Of a stretch of DNA of 64,000 bases, positions 8,218 through 16,428 are shown in pieces (within the stretch, counting starts at the first letter, position 1; each line of letters opens with the position of its first letter). A program made the translations under genes and the position numbers. Under the pieces are notes generated by a model. It searched no databases and was not told the DNA's origin. It saw only the letters and a list, made by a program, of their open reading frames with translations. The stretch spans positions 287,326 through 351,325 of the forward strand of contig NZ_JACOGF010000006.1 in assembly GCF_014284335.1 (NCBI RefSeq), given 5' to 3'. Source of the DNA: Undibacterium hunanense. GTDB lineage: Bacteria > Pseudomonadota > Gammaproteobacteria > Burkholderiales > Burkholderiaceae_D.

Positions 8218-8754
8218 ATGGAACAATTTCACGGCACCACCATCCTGACAGTGCGACGCGGCAATCTGGTTGCCCTTGGCGGCGACGGTCAGGTCACCCT
8301 GGGCAATATCGTCATGAAGGGCACTGCCCGCAAGGTACGCAAGCTGTACCACAACAAGGTACTGGCAGGGTTTGCCGGCGGCACTGCCGATGCATTCACC
8401 CTGATCGAACGCTTTGAATCCAAGCTGGAAAAACACCAGGGCCACCTGATGCGTGCCTCGGTAGAACTGGCCAAAGACTGGCGTACCGACCGCATGCTGC
8501 GCCGCCTGGAAGCCATGCTGCTGGTCGCCGACAAGGATACGACCCTGGTCATCACCGGCAACGGCGACGTGCTGGAACCAAACCAGGGAATAGGCGCGAT
8601 CGGCTCGGGCGGCACCTTTGCCCAGTCGGCAGCAATTGCCCTGTTTGAAAACACGGATCTGTCGCCAGTCGACATCGTCAAAAAATCACTGACTATTGCC
8701 GGCGAGTTGTGCATTTATACCAACTTGTCGCACACCATAGAAACACTGGAATAG
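8218..8754 (+). CDS. hslV: ATP-dependent protease HslVU, peptidase subunit HslV
   Basis: This is the 178-aa threonine peptidase (ClpQ) that forms two stacked hexamers and degrades proteins unfolded by HslU in the cytoplasm. The sequence [11 protein letters not shown] places the catalytic Thr at position 7, so a six-residue propeptide is removed, as is usual in Betaproteobacteria (E. coli removes only Met). Family motifs [31 protein letters not shown] and [11 protein letters not shown] are intact. hslU follows 13 nt after the stop. A sigma-32 promoter lies upstream. Confidence 0.97.
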   Translation: MEQFHGTTILTVRRGNLVALGGDGQVTLGNIVMKGTARKVRKLYHNKVLAGFAGGTADAFTLIERFESKLEKHQGHLMRASVELAKDWRTDRMLRRLEAMLLVADKDTTLVITGNGDVLEPNQGIGAIGSGGTFAQSAAIALFENTDLSPVDIVKKSLTIAGELCIYTNLSHTIETLE

Positions 8755-8767
8755 ATTGGAACAAGCA

Positions 8768-10105
8768 ATGAACATGACCCCACAAGAGATCGTCTCTGAA
8801 CTCGATAAACATGTAGTCGGCCAGTCAAAGGCCAAGCGTGCGGTTGCCATCGCCCTGCGTAACCGCTGGCGCCGTCAGCAGGTGCAGGAACCGCTGCGCC
8901 ATGAAATCACGCCCAAGAACATCCTCATGATAGGCCCGACCGGTGTCGGCAAAACCGAAATCGCCCGTCGCCTGGCCAAACTGGCAGACGCTCCTTTCAT
9001 CAAGATCGAAGCCACCAAGTTTACCGAAGTTGGTTATGTAGGCCGCGATGTTGATACCATCATCCGTGACCTGATCGACATAGGCATCAAGCAAACCCGT
9101 GAAAGCGCCACCCGCAAAGTGCGTGCCCGTGCCGAAGATGCGGCAGAAGACCGGGTACTCGACATCCTGCTGCCACCAGCACGCGATTTTGGCTTCCAGC
9201 CCAATGAAGCGGAAGCAGCACCAGCCGACAACACTACCCGCCAGACTTTCCGCAAGCGTCTGCGTGAAGGTGCGCTGGATGACAAGGAAATTGAAATCGA
9301 AGTGGCCGAAGGCGTAGCCCAGATGGAAATCATGGCACCGCCCGGCATGGAAGAAATGACCGAACAGATCAAGACCATGTTCTCGGGCATGGGCAGTGGC
9401 CGCAAGAAATCGCGCAAGCTGAAAATCAAGGAAGCAATGAAGCTGCTGATTGAAGAAGAAGCAGGCAAGCTGGTCAATGAAGAAGAGCTGAAGCAGGAAG
9501 CGATTCGCAATGTAGAACAAAACGGCATCGTCTTCCTCGATGAAATCGACAAGATCGCCTCACGTTCTGAAACTGGCGGCGCTGAAGTCTCACGCGCCGG
9601 CGTACAGCGTGATTTGCTGCCGCTGGTCGAAGGCACCACCGTCAATACCAAGTACGGCATGATCAAGACTGACCATATCCTGTTTATTGCGTCAGGTGCT
9701 TTCCACCTGGCCAAACCGTCTGATCTGATTCCGGAACTGCAAGGCCGTTTCCCTATCCGCGTGGAACTGGAATCCCTGTCCATCGCCGATTTTGAACGCA
9801 TCCTGACCGGTACTGATGCCTGCCTGACACGCCAGTACCAGGCATTGCTGGCGACGGAAGAGGTACAGATAGACTTTACCCCTGAGGGTGTGGAAAGACT
9901 GGCCGGTATCGCTTATTCAGTCAATGAAACGACAGAAAATATCGGTGCCCGCCGTTTGTACACGGTCATGGAAAAATTGCTGGAAGAAATTTCTTTCGAT
10001 GCCCACCAGAACAGTGGCAAGACTGTCACCATCGATGCTGCCTACGTCAATGAACGTCTGGAAGCCCTGTCGGTGAATGAAGACCTGTCACGCTACGTGC
10101 TGTAA
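8768..10105 (+). CDS. hslU: ATP-dependent protease ATPase subunit HslU
   Basis: This 445-aa AAA+ unfoldase (ClpY) is the partner of HslV. Walker A GPTGVGKT is at 56-63, Walker [10 protein letters not shown] at about 253-261, and the intermediate (I) domain covers about 110-240 between them. The C-terminus ends SRYVL, close to the family's conserved tail that inserts into HslV. The frame opens at a TTG at 8756, but ATG at 8768 is chosen: GGA lies 7 nt upstream and [15 protein letters not shown] aligns with the known N-terminus of HslU. It is co-transcribed with hslV. Confidence 0.97.
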   Translation: MNMTPQEIVSELDKHVVGQSKAKRAVAIALRNRWRRQQVQEPLRHEITPKNILMIGPTGVGKTEIARRLAKLADAPFIKIEATKFTEVGYVGRDVDTIIRDLIDIGIKQTRESATRKVRARAEDAAEDRVLDILLPPARDFGFQPNEAEAAPADNTTRQTFRKRLREGALDDKEIEIEVAEGVAQMEIMAPPGMEEMTEQIKTMFSGMGSGRKKSRKLKIKEAMKLLIEEEAGKLVNEEELKQEAIRNVEQNGIVFLDEIDKIASRSETGGAEVSRAGVQRDLLPLVEGTTVNTKYGMIKTDHILFIASGAFHLAKPSDLIPELQGRFPIRVELESLSIADFERILTGTDACLTRQYQALLATEEVQIDFTPEGVERLAGIAYSVNETTENIGARRLYTVMEKLLEEISFDAHQNSGKTVTIDAAYVNERLEALSVNEDLSRYVL

Positions 10106-10134
10106 ATTTTTAACTGCTCAACCCGGGATTCAAC

Positions 10135-10311
10135 ATGGCAAACAAGGCGCTGGCAACACGACAACGCATGCAGTTCCGGGTTGAGCTTGCACAGGTACCG
10201 GCCAATCGCAGGCCGCAGCCAGTCAGGAAGACGCAACCCGGCTATCGTGGTCTGGCCATTAATACATCGACGTCTATTGTCAACACCACCGACAAGTCAG
10301 AAGACAAATAA
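10135..10311 (+). CDS. Possible 58-aa basic small protein
   Basis: An ATG-initiated frame of 58 codons runs from MANKALATRQRMQFR to a TAA just before the next gene. It is rich in Arg, Gln and Thr, has no hydrophobic segment, and resembles no family I know. No strong ribosome site is visible upstream. It overlaps one arm of an 11-bp inverted repeat (GCTCAACCCGG 10116-10126 with CCGGGTTGAGC 10176-10186). It could be a real small gene or a chance frame in the hslU-msr gap. Confidence 0.3.
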   Translation: MANKALATRQRMQFRVELAQVPANRRPQPVRKTQPGYRGLAINTSTSIVNTTDKSEDK

Positions 10312-10334
10312 TCCCTTTAAAAAAGAGAAAACAT

Positions 10335-10844
10335 ATGTTTAACAGCCCAACTGCCAGCGACCAACCCGACTATTCCATGCTGTCACGCCAGCTTGCCAGC
10401 ATACTGGAAAGCGAACGTAATCTGATTACCAATGCAGCACAATTTTCTGCCTTCATCTATAACAGCATCAGTGACCTCAACTGGGCCGGTTTTTATCTGT
10501 GCACAACGGCCAGTAAGCCGACGGCAGAATTCCCGCATGAACTTTTGCTCGGGCCTTTCCAGGGCAAGGTTGCCTGCACCCGCATCCCGTTCAATCGTGG
10601 AGTCTGCGGCACGGCAGCGGCGGAAAGACGTACGGTACTGGTGTCTGATGTGCATGCATTTCCTGGCCATATCGCTTGCGATTCGGCATCGAATTCCGAA
10701 ATCGTCATCCCGCTGATCAAGGATGGAGAATTATTTGGTGTATTTGATATCGACAGCCCACGCCTGGACAGATTCAGTGCCGAAGACCAGCAGGGTCTGG
10801 AGCAACTGGTCGCTATTTTCATGGCTGCCAGCGATATCAGATAA
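10335..10844 (+). CDS. msrC: Free methionine-(R)-sulfoxide reductase (GAF domain)
   Basis: This 169-aa single GAF-domain cytosolic protein matches the fRMsr family, which reduces free Met-R-sulfoxide using thioredoxin. Family motifs are NWAGFYL, LLGPFQGKVAC, GVCGTAA, VHAFPGHIACDSASNSEIV and GVFDIDSP. The three functional cysteines are C81, C91 and C115, with the spacing of E. coli Cys84/94/118. ATG is preceded by AAAAGAGAAAA. It is followed by a good terminator, so it is probably monocistronic or shares the hslVU transcript. Confidence 0.9.
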   Translation: MFNSPTASDQPDYSMLSRQLASILESERNLITNAAQFSAFIYNSISDLNWAGFYLCTTASKPTAEFPHELLLGPFQGKVACTRIPFNRGVCGTAAAERRTVLVSDVHAFPGHIACDSASNSEIVIPLIKDGELFGVFDIDSPRLDRFSAEDQQGLEQLVAIFMAASDIR

Positions 10845-10892
10845 GCTAGTTTTGGTCCGCCGCCCCGGGGCCAATTGTGACTGACGACAGAC

Positions 10893-10920
10893 AAAGACCA
10901 AGTTTGACCTGGTCTTTTTT
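10893..10920 (+). terminator. Rho-independent terminator
   Basis: AAAGACCA at 10893-10900 pairs with TGGTCTTT at 10910-10917, loop of 9 nt, followed by further Ts. It terminates the fRMsr gene. Confidence 0.75.
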
Positions 10921-10964
10921 GTTAAGCTATGTCAAAAATCCGCTCTGTCCTGTATTGCCGTTCT

Positions 10965-10982
10965 ACACTGAAATATCAGTGT
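10965..10982. promoter_or_regulatory. 7-bp palindrome upstream of a small basic protein
   Basis: ACACTGA-AATA-TCAGTGT is a perfect 7-bp inverted repeat with a 4-nt spacer, 16 nt before the ATG of the following gene. It may be an operator or a short mRNA hairpin; its half-site fits no regulator I can name. Confidence 0.35.
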
Positions 10983-10998
10983 TAGCAGGGATAGTCAC

Positions 10999-11211
10999 AT
11001 GTCAGGGAATCGTCGTCGGAAAATGCAACGCAAGCGCAAACTGCTCTTGCGCAGGCGTGACGTGCTGACCCGCTTCATGGTGGACCTGGGAATTCATTAT
11101 CTGGAGATACTGGGGCTGGACAAGGCCATGGATTTCTTGCGCAAGCATCAGGTGCCGGATACGGTTATCAGCAGGGTGCTGCGTTTTCCGGAATACCGGC
11201 GAAAATATTAA
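10999..11211 (+). CDS. Small basic protein of unknown function
   Basis: This 70-aa protein has a strongly basic N-terminus (MSGNRRRKMQRKRKLLLRRR) followed by an apparently helical region (DVLTRFMVDLGIHYLEILGLDKAMDFLRKHQVP) and FPEYRRKY. The predicted charge suggests nucleic-acid or ribosome contact, but no motif proves it. Coding status is supported by AGGGA 8 nt before the ATG and by its place between a terminator and the convergent gpsA. I do not recognise the family. Confidence 0.55.
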   Translation: MSGNRRRKMQRKRKLLLRRRDVLTRFMVDLGIHYLEILGLDKAMDFLRKHQVPDTVISRVLRFPEYRRKY

Positions 11212-11235
11212 ATCGCCACCGCCAGGTATCTGCTT

Positions 11236-12234
11236 TTATTGGCTTTCCTGCTTGGCATCTCTGGCCAGCAAACGGCCCATCACCTGTTGTGCCGAAACGC
11301 CATCAAACAATACCCCGGCCACCGCTTCAGTGATGGGCATATCGATACTTAGCTCTCGTGCCAGCCCGCGCACCGCCTGGGCGCAACGCACGCCCTCGGC
11401 AACATGACCCAGTTCCTGCACGATATTCTCCAGTGACTTGCCCTGCGCCAGCGCCAGCCCTACCCTGCGGTTGCGTGACAGGTCACCGGTACAGGTCAGT
11501 ATCAGATCCCCCACACCCGTCAATCCCATCAGGGTTTCAGCGCGGGCACCCAGGGCTACGCCCAGGCGGCTGATCTCAGCCAGGCCACGCGTGATCAGCG
11601 CCGCACGGGCGTTCAAACCCAGCCCCATGCCGTCAACAATGCCGGTGGCAATGGCCATGATATTTTTGACAGCACCACCAACTTCAACACCTGTCATGTC
11701 ATCAGTGGAATACACACGCACGGCGTTTCCGTGCAAAGCCTGTACGACCAGCTGGCTCAGTTGAGAAGAGCTGGAGGCAATAGTCAGCGCACAAGGCAGG
11801 CCTTTGGCAACTTCCTGCGCAAAGGAAGGACCAGACAAGGCACCAAAAGCCACCTTGTCACCCAGCACGGCCTGCGCCACCTGATGCGGCAGCAACTGGC
11901 TATGCTCTTCAAAGCCCTTGCACAACCAGATGATATTAGTGGTCTGGTAAGGCAGACAGGACTCCAGGGTGGAACGCAAGCCGGACACCGATGTCGCTAC
12001 CACCAGCAAATTATCCGGCCCGGCGGCATGTGCCAGGGCAGCAGAAAAATCTGCCGTCACTTGCAGGGCAGCAGGAAACGCAAAACCCGGCAAATAAGCC
12101 TGGTTCTGGCGTTCAGCCTGCATGGTGGCAATCGCCTGCTGATTCCGGCCCCACAGCAATACCTGGTTTTTTGCCGCAAACGCCATGGCCATGGCCGTAC
12201 CCCATGCACCCGCTCCCAATACGCTGATATTCAT
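11236..12234 (-). CDS. gpsA: Glycerol-3-phosphate dehydrogenase [NAD(P)+]
   Basis: This 332-aa cytosolic enzyme reduces dihydroxyacetone phosphate to sn-glycerol 3-phosphate, the backbone of phospholipids. The Rossmann dinucleotide site GAGAWGTA is at 7-14, the family motif LSGPSFAQEVA lies in the middle, and the catalytic lysine is in EVGGAVKNIMAIATG (about 192). Length is typical. It lies downstream of secB and an SH3 gene on the same strand, an order close to the usual secB-gpsA pair, but a terminator stands between the SH3 gene and gpsA, so it probably has its own promoter in the 129-nt gap. Confidence 0.96.
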   Translation of the reverse strand: MNISVLGAGAWGTAMAMAFAAKNQVLLWGRNQQAIATMQAERQNQAYLPGFAFPAALQVTADFSAALAHAAGPDNLLVVATSVSGLRSTLESCLPYQTTNIIWLCKGFEEHSQLLPHQVAQAVLGDKVAFGALSGPSFAQEVAKGLPCALTIASSSSQLSQLVVQALHGNAVRVYSTDDMTGVEVGGAVKNIMAIATGIVDGMGLGLNARAALITRGLAEISRLGVALGARAETLMGLTGVGDLILTCTGDLSRNRRVGLALAQGKSLENIVQELGHVAEGVRCAQAVRGLARELSIDMPITEAVAGVLFDGVSAQQVMGRLLARDAKQESQ

Positions 12235-12304
12235 GCTATCCCCTGACCACTCTGCAAAATTGGCATTTGTTTCATATCAAAAACAAACTGCTGAATTCCG
12301 GATG

Positions 12305-12329
12305 TAAAAAAAGGACAGCATGCTGTCCT
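12305..12329 (-). terminator. Terminator after the SH3-domain gene
   Basis: Read on the minus strand, the palindrome AGGACAGC-ATG-CTGTCCT-type (12312-12329, 9 bp arms) is followed by seven Ts. It ends the secB/SH3 transcript ahead of gpsA. Confidence 0.75.
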
Positions 12330-12363
12330 CTGTCTTTGTTTCGGTGGCAAGTTCACCAAATGA

Positions 12364-12813
12364 TTACAGACCCCAGACTTCATTTATTTTAACAAAGCCG
12401 ATCTGACCATCCTTGTGCTTGACCTTGACCCAGCCGGCGCTGACCGGTTCGGCCATTTCCAGCAAGACATGCTTGTCCGCACTGAATACCAGGGCTGACG
12501 CATCGTCAGCAGCAGCACGTACTTTGGCATTGGCAACGCGAACCACCAGGCTGCGTCGTGTAATCAGATCCTTGGATTCAACCCAGCTCATGTCGCCGGC
12601 CATATCACGCACCTTGCTCCAGGCACCTGAGGTAAACACGACTTCAACTGGCATGCCACGCGGTGCCACATACAATTTGGCCCCTTTGGCCCCTGGTGCA
12701 TCATACATGATGACCGGGGATGCGCCGACAGAACGAAACTCCAGCGCCTGGGCAGTACCACCCGCCGTCAGGGCAAGCAGGATCAAGGGCAGGGTCGTTA
12801 TCAGGCGTCGCAT
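12364..12813 (-). CDS. Secreted SH3-domain (SH3b) protein
   Basis: This 149-aa protein has a signal peptide (MRRLITTLPLILLALTAGGTAQA, cleavage about residue 23). Two SH3b-like modules follow: about 26-85 (SPVIMYDAPGAKGAKLYVAPRGMPVEVV..SWVESKDL) and about 88-149 (ANAKVRAAADDASALVFSADKHVLLEMAE..GWVKVKHKDGQIGFVKINEVWGL). Bacterial SH3 domains in the periplasm usually bind peptidoglycan or assist envelope enzymes; a precise role is not known. It lies 51 nt after secB in the same direction and is followed by a terminator. Confidence 0.8.
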   Translation of the reverse strand: MRRLITTLPLILLALTAGGTAQALEFRSVGASPVIMYDAPGAKGAKLYVAPRGMPVEVVFTSGAWSKVRDMAGDMSWVESKDLITRRSLVVRVANAKVRAAADDASALVFSADKHVLLEMAEPVSAGWVKVKHKDGQIGFVKINEVWGL

Positions 12814-12864
12814 GGGCTTCCTTCTTCAAACTGGCCCGGCTTTCACCGGACCAGACTGCTTCAA

Positions 12865-13341
12865 TTACTGAATAGTTGCTGGTGCATCCGCTGTTGCACT
12901 ATCTTGCTCAGCAGCAAGCGCCAGGCGTTGTGCGTAGAAAGCTTCGAAATTGATTTCGGACAGGTGGATAGGTGGGAAACCTGCACGTGTGATCGCATCC
13001 GCTACGTTGGAACGCAGGTAAGGGTAGACGATATTCGGGCAACCGATGCCCAGCAGTGGCTCGAGCTGGTCTTCAGGAATATTGCGTGCTTCGAAAATAC
13101 CGGCTTGTTTGCCTTCAACCAGGAAAGCCACTTTTTCACCGATTTTTGCAGTCACGGTCACTGTTACTGTGGCTTCGTAGATGCCATCAGCCAGCTTTTC
13201 AGAGCCGACATCAACGGAAACTTCGATACCAGGGGCTTCCTGTTCCAGGAAAATAGCTGGGGAATTTGGCTGTTCAAGCGACAAATCTTTCAGATAAACG
13301 CGTTGAATTTGGAATACGGGCTGCAGATTTTCGTCAGACAT
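12865..13341 (-). CDS. secB: Protein-export chaperone SecB
   Basis: This 158-aa cytosolic tetrameric chaperone keeps secretory preproteins unfolded and hands them to SecA. Family motifs [42 protein letters not shown] and [37 protein letters not shown] are all present. Position after grxC and before gpsA is the conserved beta/gammaproteobacterial order. Confidence 0.97.
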   Translation of the reverse strand: MSDENLQPVFQIQRVYLKDLSLEQPNSPAIFLEQEAPGIEVSVDVGSEKLADGIYEATVTVTVTAKIGEKVAFLVEGKQAGIFEARNIPEDQLEPLLGIGCPNIVYPYLRSNVADAITRAGFPPIHLSEINFEAFYAQRLALAAEQDSATADAPATIQ

Positions 13342-13471
13342 GTGAAACTTTCTAATATTCTAAAAGATTAATTAATGAACAGCGAGACTGGCAGATAAGG
13401 TCATTTACAGCCATTTCAAGGTCGCGGCGCGCTATTGTAGCAAGTAGTCCGCAAAAACAGCAATTTACCTG

Positions 13472-13507
13472 AAAAAGCCGCAGAAAATCCGGTAATTTTC
13501 GCTTTTT
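13472..13507 (-). terminator. Terminator overlapping the grxC stop
   Basis: Inner arms GAAAAT/ATTTTC and outer arms AAAAAGC/GCTTTTT, with a 4-nt bulge, make a hairpin whose minus-strand 3' side ends in Ts. Its promoter-proximal arm begins at the grxC stop codon. Confidence 0.5.
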
Positions 13508-13775
13508 AGCCCGCCGGATTCAGTAGCGGATCAAGCTTTCCTGCCCTGTCCAGTGCTGAAAGATCATCAAAACCACCTACATGGGTATCCCCTATGTATA
13601 TCTGTGGCACGGTGCGGCGCCCGGTTTTCTGCATCATCGTCTCGCGTATTGAAGGGTCCAGATCGACACGGATTTTCTCTATGTCATCAATACCTTTGGA
13701 TTTCAACAAACGCTCTGCCATCGTGCAATAAGGACAAACAGCCGTGCTATACATGACTACATGGGGTTTCATCAT
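13506..13775 (-). CDS. grxC: Glutaredoxin 3
   Basis: This 89-aa dithiol glutaredoxin has active site CPYC at 14-17, the TVPQIYIG cis-Pro region and GGFDDL for glutathione binding. It reduces protein disulfides and glutathione mixed disulfides in the cytoplasm. It starts 10 nt after the rhodanese stop, so the two are co-transcribed. The first Met is followed directly by a second; either may be used (GGAGAAA lies just upstream). Confidence 0.95.
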   Translation of the reverse strand: MMKPHVVMYSTAVCPYCTMAERLLKSKGIDDIEKIRVDLDPSIRETMMQKTGRRTVPQIYIGDTHVGGFDDLSALDRAGKLDPLLNPAG

Positions 13776-13785
13776 TTTCTCCTGC

Positions 13786-14187
13786 TTACTTTACTGTCGG
13801 CAAGCCCTGCGTTTTCCACGCATCCACACCGCCTTCAAGGCTTGTGACCTGTCCGAAACCAGCCTTGGTCAACAAGGCTGCTGCACTGGCTGAACGTACG
13901 CCGCGTGCGCAAACGGTAATTACCGCATTGTTTTTCGATTTTTCGATTTCCTTCAGGCGCTTGTCTAATTCTGCCAGAGGAATGTTTTTCGCGTTGGGCA
14001 GGTGTCCGGTGGCAAATTCTTCAGCATCACGAACGTCCAATACCAGGGTTTTTCCCTGATTCATCAATTGGGTGGCTTGTAATTGCGATACTTTGGCACC
14101 ACGTTTCTGTAAAGCCGGAAACAACAGCGCGCCACCGGAAATGAGGGCGATACCAATCAAAAAGATATTATCAATAATGAATTTCAC
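13786..14187 (-). CDS. Membrane-anchored rhodanese-like sulfurtransferase
   Basis: This 133-aa protein has an N-terminal membrane segment (about 4-25) and a rhodanese domain from about 33: VLDVRDAEEFATGHLPNAKNIPL and the active-site loop CARGVRS with Cys at 93. It resembles the YibN family, found upstream of grxC and secB in many Proteobacteria. The domain probably faces the cytoplasm. The substrate is unknown; context points to thiol or sulfur metabolism linked to protein export. It is divergent from gpmA across 126 nt. Confidence 0.88.
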   Translation of the reverse strand: MKFIIDNIFLIGIALISGGALLFPALQKRGAKVSQLQATQLMNQGKTLVLDVRDAEEFATGHLPNAKNIPLAELDKRLKEIEKSKNNAVITVCARGVRSASAAALLTKAGFGQVTSLEGGVDAWKTQGLPTVK

Positions 14188-14261
14188 AGGTTTCCAGTAG
14201 TAAGAATGGTTATCAGAAGCGCGTCATTATAAAATAGATGCCGCAGATGCATACTAAATCA

Positions 14262-14297
14262 CTTAGCTCACCTATTTCACCAATTTCACCTACCTCA
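14262..14297. repeat. 9-bp tandem repeat in the gpmA leader
   Basis: Four units with period 9 stand in a row: CTTAGCTCA, CCTATTTCA, CCAATTTCA, CCTACCTCA, each ending in TCA. The array ends 16 nt before the gpmA ATG, so it lies in the 5' untranslated region or promoter. Confidence 0.55.
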
Positions 14298-14313
14298 CGT
14301 TCTAGCACACTCT

Positions 14314-15060
14314 ATGTACAAAATCGTTTTCATGCGCCACGGCGAATCTACCTGGAATCTGGACAACCGCTTTACCGGCTGGACAGATGTTGATCTGACT
14401 GAAAAAGGTGTCGCCGAAGCGACCCAGGCTGGCAAACTCCTGAAAGAAGCGGGCCTGAGCTTTGACCTGGCCTATACCTCGGTACTGAAACGTGCGATCC
14501 GTACACTGTGGGGTACGCTGGATGAAATGAACATGATGTGGCTGCCGGTCATCCATGACTGGCGTCTGAACGAACGCCATTACGGCGCATTGCAAGGCTT
14601 AAACAAGGCGGAAACCGCCGCCAAATATGGCGACGAGCAAGTGCTGGTATGGCGTCGCAGCTATGACACGCCACCTATGCCGCTGGATGAAAACGATGAC
14701 CGTACCTCGTTCAATGACCCGCGTTATGCCGGCCTGGACCGCAGCCAGATCCCGCTGACCGAATGCCTGAAAGATACAGTAGCGCGCGTCATGCCGGCCT
14801 GGAATGACAGCATTGCACCCGCCATACGCAGCGGTAAACGTATCCTGATTTCCGCCCATGGCAACAGCCTGCGCGCCCTGATCAAGATGCTGGACGGTAT
14901 CAGCGACGACGATATCGTCAACCTGAACATCCCCAACGGCCAACCACTGGTGTATGAACTGGATGCTGACCTGAAGCCGATCAGGCACTATTATCTGGGT
15001 GACCAGGCAGCCATTGCAGCAGCTTTGCAGGCTGTTGCCAGCCAGGGTAAATCCAAATAA
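14314..15060 (+). CDS. gpmA: 2,3-bisphosphoglycerate-dependent phosphoglycerate mutase
   Basis: This 248-aa glycolytic enzyme interconverts 3- and 2-phosphoglycerate. The phosphohistidine motif RHGEST has His at 9. [15 protein letters not shown] and the second catalytic His in [12 protein letters not shown] (about 188) are intact. Length is typical for dPGM. No ribosome site is obvious before the ATG, and a 9-bp repeat array sits there instead. envC follows after 7 nt, a common arrangement in Betaproteobacteria. Confidence 0.97.
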   Translation: MYKIVFMRHGESTWNLDNRFTGWTDVDLTEKGVAEATQAGKLLKEAGLSFDLAYTSVLKRAIRTLWGTLDEMNMMWLPVIHDWRLNERHYGALQGLNKAETAAKYGDEQVLVWRRSYDTPPMPLDENDDRTSFNDPRYAGLDRSQIPLTECLKDTVARVMPAWNDSIAPAIRSGKRILISAHGNSLRALIKMLDGISDDDIVNLNIPNGQPLVYELDADLKPIRHYYLGDQAAIAAALQAVASQGKSK

Positions 15061-15067
15061 GTATTTG

Positions 15068-16414
15068 ATGCCACTTACACAGAAGTCGCTGAAACCCCTG
15101 CTGAGCATCATGCTGTGCCTGTCGATGACGGGCATGGCAAGCTCTGCCATGGCGGCCAGCAATACCCGTGCAGTACAGAAAAACAAGGCAGAAGCAGACC
15201 GCCTGGAATTGCAAAACCGCCTGAAGTCGCTAAAAAACGACATCAACAAGACAGAAACAGCCAAAGACAATGCCAGTGACGCCCTGGCAGAATCAGAAAA
15301 ATCAATTTCCGAAGCCAATCGCTCACTGCGTGATTTGCAGACCGAGCAGAGCGAAACCGAAGGAAAAATCAAGCAATTGGCCGAAGAACAACAGCGTATT
15401 GCGGCCAAGGTTGAAAAACAAAAGAATCAGCTATCCAGTTTCCTGCGCCGCCAGTATATGCGCGGTGACAGTGACCGCATCAAGCTGCTGCTATCCGGCG
15501 ACAACCCCAACCGCATCAATCGTGAATTGCAGTACATGAGTTATGTATCGCAAACCCAGGCCAAGATGATCGATGCCCTGCGCGTCAGCCTGAAAGCTGC
15601 AGAAAAAAATGCCGACGATGCGAGGGAAGCCAAAGCCGAACTCGATGAAATCGCCGATGAAGAAAAAAGCCACAAGTCGGCACTGGAAAAAGAGAAAAAA
15701 CGCCATGCCACTTTATTAAGTCAATTGGCAGAAAAATTATATATACAAAAAAAACAGGCTGATAGCCTGGAAAAAGATGAACAAAGACTGGGCAATCTGG
15801 TCTCACAATTAAATAAACTGATTGAAGAGCAGGCCAAGGCGGATGCAGCCAGGGCAGCGCTGGAAGAAAAACAGCGCCAGGAAAGAATTGCCGCCGCACA
15901 GAAAGAACGCGCAAGACAGGCAGCACAGGGTAAGAAACCGGCAAAAATCACCAATCCGAATGCGATTGATGCCGATGAACCGCCAAGGCAGGCGAAGGCA
16001 GAAACACCGCCACCGGGCGAATTTGACAAGCTCAAAGGTCAGTTGCGCCTGCCGGTAAAAGGTGAAATTGTGGCCAAATATGGCAGCAAGCGCGCCGATG
16101 GGCCAAGCTGGAAAGGCATGTTCATCAAGGCCAGCGAGGGTGCAGAAATTAAATCCATCGCTCCCGGCAAGGTGATTTTTGCCGATTGGTGGAAAGGCTA
16201 TGGCAATATGATCATCGTTGATCATGGTGGCCAGTACTGGAGTTTATATGGCAATAACCAGGCCGTATTGAAGCACGTGGGTGATATAGTAAAAGCAGGT
16301 GATGTAATTGCCAGCGCTGGAAACAGCGGCGGCATTGAAGAATCAGGTTTATACTTTGAAGTACGTCATCAGGGACGTACATTTGATCCGCTCAACTGGA
16401 TCGTCGTTAAATAG
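15068..16414 (+). CDS. envC: Murein hydrolase activator EnvC-like (M23/LytM)
   Basis: This 448-aa periplasmic protein has a signal peptide (about 1-30, MASSAMA-A), a long coiled coil (about 35-270), a Pro-rich linker, and a C-terminal LytM domain (about 325-448). The LytM active-site residues are degenerate: the first zinc His region reads WKGMFIKASEGAE and the HxH motif is replaced within LYFEVRHQG. E. coli EnvC shares this loss; it does not cleave but activates amidases AmiA/AmiB at the septum. The frame extends upstream to 14999 inside gpmA, but ATG 15068 begins an intact signal peptide and lies 7 nt after the gpmA stop. The ribosome site is weak, suggesting coupling. Confidence 0.9.
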   Translation: MPLTQKSLKPLLSIMLCLSMTGMASSAMAASNTRAVQKNKAEADRLELQNRLKSLKNDINKTETAKDNASDALAESEKSISEANRSLRDLQTEQSETEGKIKQLAEEQQRIAAKVEKQKNQLSSFLRRQYMRGDSDRIKLLLSGDNPNRINRELQYMSYVSQTQAKMIDALRVSLKAAEKNADDAREAKAELDEIADEEKSHKSALEKEKKRHATLLSQLAEKLYIQKKQADSLEKDEQRLGNLVSQLNKLIEEQAKADAARAALEEKQRQERIAAAQKERARQAAQGKKPAKITNPNAIDADEPPRQAKAETPPPGEFDKLKGQLRLPVKGEIVAKYGSKRADGPSWKGMFIKASEGAEIKSIAPGKVIFADWWKGYGNMIIVDHGGQYWSLYGNNQAVLKHVGDIVKAGDVIASAGNSGGIEESGLYFEVRHQGRTFDPLNWIVVK

Positions 16415-16428
16415 GCTTTAGGTGAATC

